A stretch of 64,000 bases of DNA from assembly GCA_029432815.1 (NCBI GenBank), contig JAROBA010000024.1:1-64000 (forward strand), read 5' to 3'. The position numbers were made by a program, and so were the translations under genes. The DNA is from Pontiellaceae bacterium B1224. Its GTDB lineage: Bacteria > Verrucomicrobiota > Kiritimatiellia > Kiritimatiellales > Pontiellaceae. The notes beneath the pieces were generated by a model, which was not told where the DNA came from, made no database searches, and worked only from the letters and a program-made list of their open reading frames with translations. This document shows positions 61,061-64,000 of the stretch, one piece after another (the first letter of the stretch is position 1; each line of letters opens with the position of its first letter).

Positions 61061-63666
61061 AATCGTTCGAGAAGATCAATCCCGCCATCAAAGCCAATCC
61101 CCTGATGATTCTGCTGACCATGGTGATCCCCCAGCTGCTGCTGACCCTTTTCCGGGCGCACGATCTTTACCTGATTCGCGAGGCCATCGAAGAACACCAT
61201 GGACTGATCCACCTCAACTATCTGAGCTTTCCGCTGCTGCTTTCCGCACTATCATTGGCGATGCTTTTCTGGAGCCGGCACCACAAACGGGATGTGCCTC
61301 GACTGGCTATGCTCGGTTTTTTCCTGTTACAGACCGCCGGGCTGGTCACGTTTCTGATGTCGCTGAATGACCTGATTCCGGATGGGGTCGATGAGTGGAT
61401 TGTTCCGATGGGCACCTTTATGATGGTGCAGCTCGCCAGCTATATGCCCGGTCTATTTTTCGGATTCATTTGCGTGGCCAACATTCGCTGGTTTGGCAAC
61501 CTGGCCGGAAACATCGGCAGCAGCATCGGTCTGCTCCTCTTCACCCCCGGCGCCCTGTTTGTTTTTGTGAATGCATTTCCGCTGTGGAATCTTCCGGAAA
61601 CCTTTGTCATTGCGGTCTTCGTGATCACCACCCTCATCACCGCCTTTGCCTTTCTCCAGCTTATGCTCTGGCTGTCCGGCAAGGTACGCGGCGGTTGGAT
61701 TGCCACGCTGGTCTTTGCGCTTCTGTTTCCGTTGGGCGGACTGGCGCTGAACCATTGGATTCCCTTCCCCGCGGATCTCCAGCATTGGGGGTTCTACGCG
61801 CTGGCAATTGCCAATGGATTAATTCTTCTTTGGGCCAGCCTGTCGTCGGGCAAGGGCAATCCGTTCTGTGCGTGGATGACGGCCTTCAGCTATCCGTTCA
61901 CCTGCTATTTCTTTTTTCTCTTCCTCCCCTTCCTGCCTTTCTCGATCCTGGCCATGATTGCCATTGGCTCCGGATTCCTGATTCTCACCCCGCCCATTCT
62001 GTTCGTTCTGCATACGCGCCGGCTGGTGCTGCAGTTCCAAACCTTGGAAACCCGCTTTTCAAAGCAAAAGCTGATCGCCGGTTTTCTCGTGGCCTTCCTG
62101 CTGGTTCCGGTTGCCTACGTCGGCAGGGCGCTTCACCATAAACAGGTATTTTTCCAGACATTGGATCGCGTCTATGCAGCGCCGATCAACCCATCCGAGC
62201 CCCTGCCCTCGCCCAAGGTTTCGGCCTATGCGCTACAGAAACTGAAGGACTCCAAAGCAGGCATCTACATTCCCATTCTGTCGGAAACCTATAACCGCAT
62301 TGTCTTTGGCGGCATGGTGCTGCCCGACCGCAAGATCAAGCAGCTCGAAAAGCTGCTGCTCGACGAAACTTCCAATGATTGGAACGAATTTGATGATTTC
62401 AGCTTCTATTCCTTCTTCACCGACCAATCCACCCGCATGTCCGGTCGGAACGTACGCCCGCCGAGCCGCGAGGTGACCCTGACCGATGTGACCTGCACCT
62501 CGGAACAGTCCGACGGAACCATCGAAGCAACCGTTCTGCTGACGATGCAGCCGCATCACAACTGGGGGCAGGCGGAGTATACCCAGTACATTACTCTTCC
62601 CGACGGGGTCTTTGTTTCCGGCTACGAACTGAAGATCGGCGATGAAATGGTGCCGGCGCGCATGTCGGACCGCCGGGCGGCGATGTGGGTCTATCATATG
62701 ATCCGCGACCGCGCGCGCCGCGATCCCGGCCTCGTGGTGTACGACCGGCCGAACTGCCTGCGCCTTTCCGTCTTCCCCTTTGCGAAAGAAGAAGAGCGGC
62801 AGTGCGCCCTCCGCTTTCTCTACCCGGAAGGCATGACGCCTTCGGTTTCCATCGGAAACGAGGTCGTCCAATTGCCGGGCGGCCAACCGGCCAGCACGCT
62901 GATTCAAACTGCCGCCGGTAGGCAGGCCGTCTGCATTCCCGCCGAGCGGGCGCAACAAATGCCCGGTGTTTTCCGAACCTTGGAAAAAATCGAACTCACC
63001 GGAACCGATGCCACGCCCGGTTATTGCCCGGAATGGGATGTAAAGCGCGCGCTGCTCGACTACTGGAACTCCGGTGACGAACAATTGGAAACGGTTCCGT
63101 GGTTCATCACCGAAACCGAACAGCCGGTGGTCGAGTTTGATCGGGCGGACTGGTGGCTGCCGCTGATCCCCGACAGCGGATGGAGCACGATTATGTCCGG
63201 AAAAATCGAAGTGCTGCCCATTCAATGCGGCGAGCAGGTTCGCGTCATCCCCAAACAACGCGGCGGTGTGGCCGTGTTCGATTCTTCCGATACCACCGAC
63301 TTTTCGGCCGATGCCCAGCTCGGAGCCGACTCGCGCTATGCCAAAGCCATCGATCTCTGGCAGGACTGGTGGCAGACCCAGCTCCATCCGGATCAGGAAG
63401 ATGCCCTGAGGAAAGAACTACTGCTCGCCGCGCGGGAAATCAATATCCTGATTCCTTCCACCGCCTTCCTCGCCGTTGAAAGCGATGCACAAAAAAAGGC
63501 GCTGAAGGAAGCCGAAAATAAATCGCTCAAGAGTAATAAGGCACTCGGATTCGATGAGTTTGAAGAAGAACCGATCGATTCGCCGGAACCCGGCCTATTG
63601 ATGTTGATGCTTTTAACCCTGCCGATTATTCACTGGTGGCAGGACAGGAGGAACCGTAATGCGTAA
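61057..63666 (+). CDS. Large VIT-like membrane protein with C-terminal sorting tail (MSEP-CTERM type)
   Basis: Protein of 869 residues. Residues 15-390 hold about ten membrane helices. The following soluble part has a VIT/vault-like domain: VTLTDVTCTSEQSDGTIEATVLL, GVFVSGYELKIGDEMVPARM and AMWVYHMIRDRARRDPGLV. The C-terminus has the tripartite exosortase tail, SPEPG then LLMLMLLTLPIIHWW then QDRRNRNA. Its neighbour is the XrtK-type exosortase, so it is the probable single substrate. The family is usually written with MSEP; here the motif reads SPEP. Starts in an ATGA overlap with xrtK. Contains palindrome copies 16 and 17. Confidence 0.7.
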   Translation: MKSFEKINPAIKANPLMILLTMVIPQLLLTLFRAHDLYLIREAIEEHHGLIHLNYLSFPLLLSALSLAMLFWSRHHKRDVPRLAMLGFFLLQTAGLVTFLMSLNDLIPDGVDEWIVPMGTFMMVQLASYMPGLFFGFICVANIRWFGNLAGNIGSSIGLLLFTPGALFVFVNAFPLWNLPETFVIAVFVITTLITAFAFLQLMLWLSGKVRGGWIATLVFALLFPLGGLALNHWIPFPADLQHWGFYALAIANGLILLWASLSSGKGNPFCAWMTAFSYPFTCYFFFLFLPFLPFSILAMIAIGSGFLILTPPILFVLHTRRLVLQFQTLETRFSKQKLIAGFLVAFLLVPVAYVGRALHHKQVFFQTLDRVYAAPINPSEPLPSPKVSAYALQKLKDSKAGIYIPILSETYNRIVFGGMVLPDRKIKQLEKLLLDETSNDWNEFDDFSFYSFFTDQSTRMSGRNVRPPSREVTLTDVTCTSEQSDGTIEATVLLTMQPHHNWGQAEYTQYITLPDGVFVSGYELKIGDEMVPARMSDRRAAMWVYHMIRDRARRDPGLVVYDRPNCLRLSVFPFAKEEERQCALRFLYPEGMTPSVSIGNEVVQLPGGQPASTLIQTAAGRQAVCIPAERAQQMPGVFRTLEKIELTGTDATPGYCPEWDVKRALLDYWNSGDEQLETVPWFITETEQPVVEFDRADWWLPLIPDSGWSTIMSGKIEVLPIQCGEQVRVIPKQRGGVAVFDSSDTTDFSADAQLGADSRYAKAIDLWQDWWQTQLHPDQEDALRKELLLAAREINILIPSTAFLAVESDAQKKALKEAENKSLKSNKALGFDEFEEEPIDSPEPGLLMLMLLTLPIIHWWQDRRNRNA
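62035..62049. repeat. 15-bp palindrome TTCCAANNNTTGGAA (copy 16)
   Basis: Perfect copy with centre ACC, inside the MSEP-type gene, read FQTLE, at the membrane/soluble boundary. Confidence 0.9.
62370..62384. repeat. 15-bp palindrome TTCCAANNNTTGGAA (copy 17)
   Basis: Perfect copy with centre TGA, inside the same gene but in a different frame (read SNDWNE). Confidence 0.9.
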
Positions 63667-64000
63667 GTTTATGATTCGCCAGCTCGTCGGCTGTTTGCTC
63701 TTTCTGGCCGGCATTGCCTGGATGCCCTATGCCTGGAACGCGCGGTTGGCCGACCGCTGGTTTACGGGCGATCCCGTGCTGCAAACTAAGCTGGCCAACG
63801 GCATTGAAGCGTGGATGCAAGACGGCCTGGATCGCGATGATTTCACGACGGGTTCCAAACATTTCGACGGCGAGTGGCTTTATGGAACCTATGTGATGGC
63901 CGCCATGGGATTTGGGCAAATGGCCCTGGAACAGCCCGAACACAGGGAACACTTTTGTGCACTGATGGAACAGGCCATCGATGAAGTGCTGTCGGACCGG
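63659..64000 (+). CDS. Start of a membrane-anchored protein, truncated by the window end
   Basis: ATG at 63659 follows AGGAGG and lies inside the last codons of the upstream gene. The visible 114 residues begin with a short basic tail, one membrane helix (LVGCLLFLAGIAWMPYAW) and a soluble region with WLYGTYVMAAMGFGQMAL that suggests repeats of an alpha/alpha fold. It continues the coupled run, so it is probably part of the exosortase-locus unit. No family can be named from this part. Confidence 0.6.
   Translation, partial: MRKFMIRQLVGCLLFLAGIAWMPYAWNARLADRWFTGDPVLQTKLANGIEAWMQDGLDRDDFTTGSKHFDGEWLYGTYVMAAMGFGQMALEQPEHREHFCALMEQAIDEVLSDR

Noticed and set aside
54223-64000. Prophage or conjugative element
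   Set aside because: No integrase, terminase, capsid, relaxase or type IV secretion genes; composition is like the rest of the chromosome.

Overview
The window looks like the chromosome of a free-living, probably aquatic bacterium of the Verrucomicrobiota/Kiritimatiellota/Lentisphaerota group. That placement is inference. It rests on the gene content: a Minf_1886-family protein, an exosortase locus with its own target protein, a degraded-style type II secretion operon, WH2-annotated-type membrane proteins, a GH16 laminarinase-like enzyme and a BlaI/M56 pair. There is no 16S gene here to confirm it.

Layout. 1-2160: four small, AT-richer plus-strand genes separated by structured spacers; this resembles an integron cassette array, but no integrase is visible. 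2234-10437: minus-strand metabolic and surface genes (GH16 glucanase, MetA, DUF2264 protein with a damaged start, secreted beta-propeller, membrane protein, hotdog-like protein). 10438-12251: a Fic AMPylator module at the 3' end of leuS, bracketed by a 19-bp direct repeat, with a diverged leuS 3'-end fragment on its far side. 12252-15665: leuS and a four-EF-hand secreted protein. 16016-28127: one long type II secretion operon (gspD-E-[four-helix-bundle gene]-F-G-H-I-J-K-L-M-C-like) whose junctions carry 8-bp-period TGGATTNN hairpins. 28251-32433: BlaR-like/BlaI pair and a VapBC toxin-antitoxin pair. 32569-45380: a complete urea locus on one strand (GntR/FCD regulator, urtABCDE, a beta-barrel protein, ureAB-C-F-G, a nickel-permease-like gene, ureD), with a candidate sigma-54 promoter and a GTATAC operator upstream of urtA. 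45402-53972: housekeeping genes (HIT, aspartate aminotransferase, tandem NDK-like protein, rRNA methyltransferase, trypsin-like lipoprotein, tRNA-His). 54246-64000: a plus-strand run of translationally coupled genes ending in a small exosortase (XrtK type), its adjacent large VIT-like C-terminally sorted membrane protein, a B12-type radical SAM enzyme and several poorly known membrane proteins.

How they work together. The urea genes form an uptake-and-hydrolysis unit: UrtA-E import urea, UreABC hydrolyses it, UreD/F/G plus the permease-like protein supply nickel; no UreE is present and UreG carries a histidine-rich tail. The gsp operon builds a secretion apparatus that could export GH16-type enzymes. 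The exosortase locus is the best candidate for a little-described system.

The strongest unexplained signal is a 15-bp palindrome, TTCCAANNNTTGGAA, with 17 perfect copies across the window, both between and inside genes, plus about ten copies differing at the innermost pair. Other small repeat families (octamer hairpins, a CTTTAG-centred REP-like pair, a 54-bp in-frame palindromic insert, GGCAGAAA repeats, a CACAGATNNA decamer) show that this genome is rich in short structured elements.
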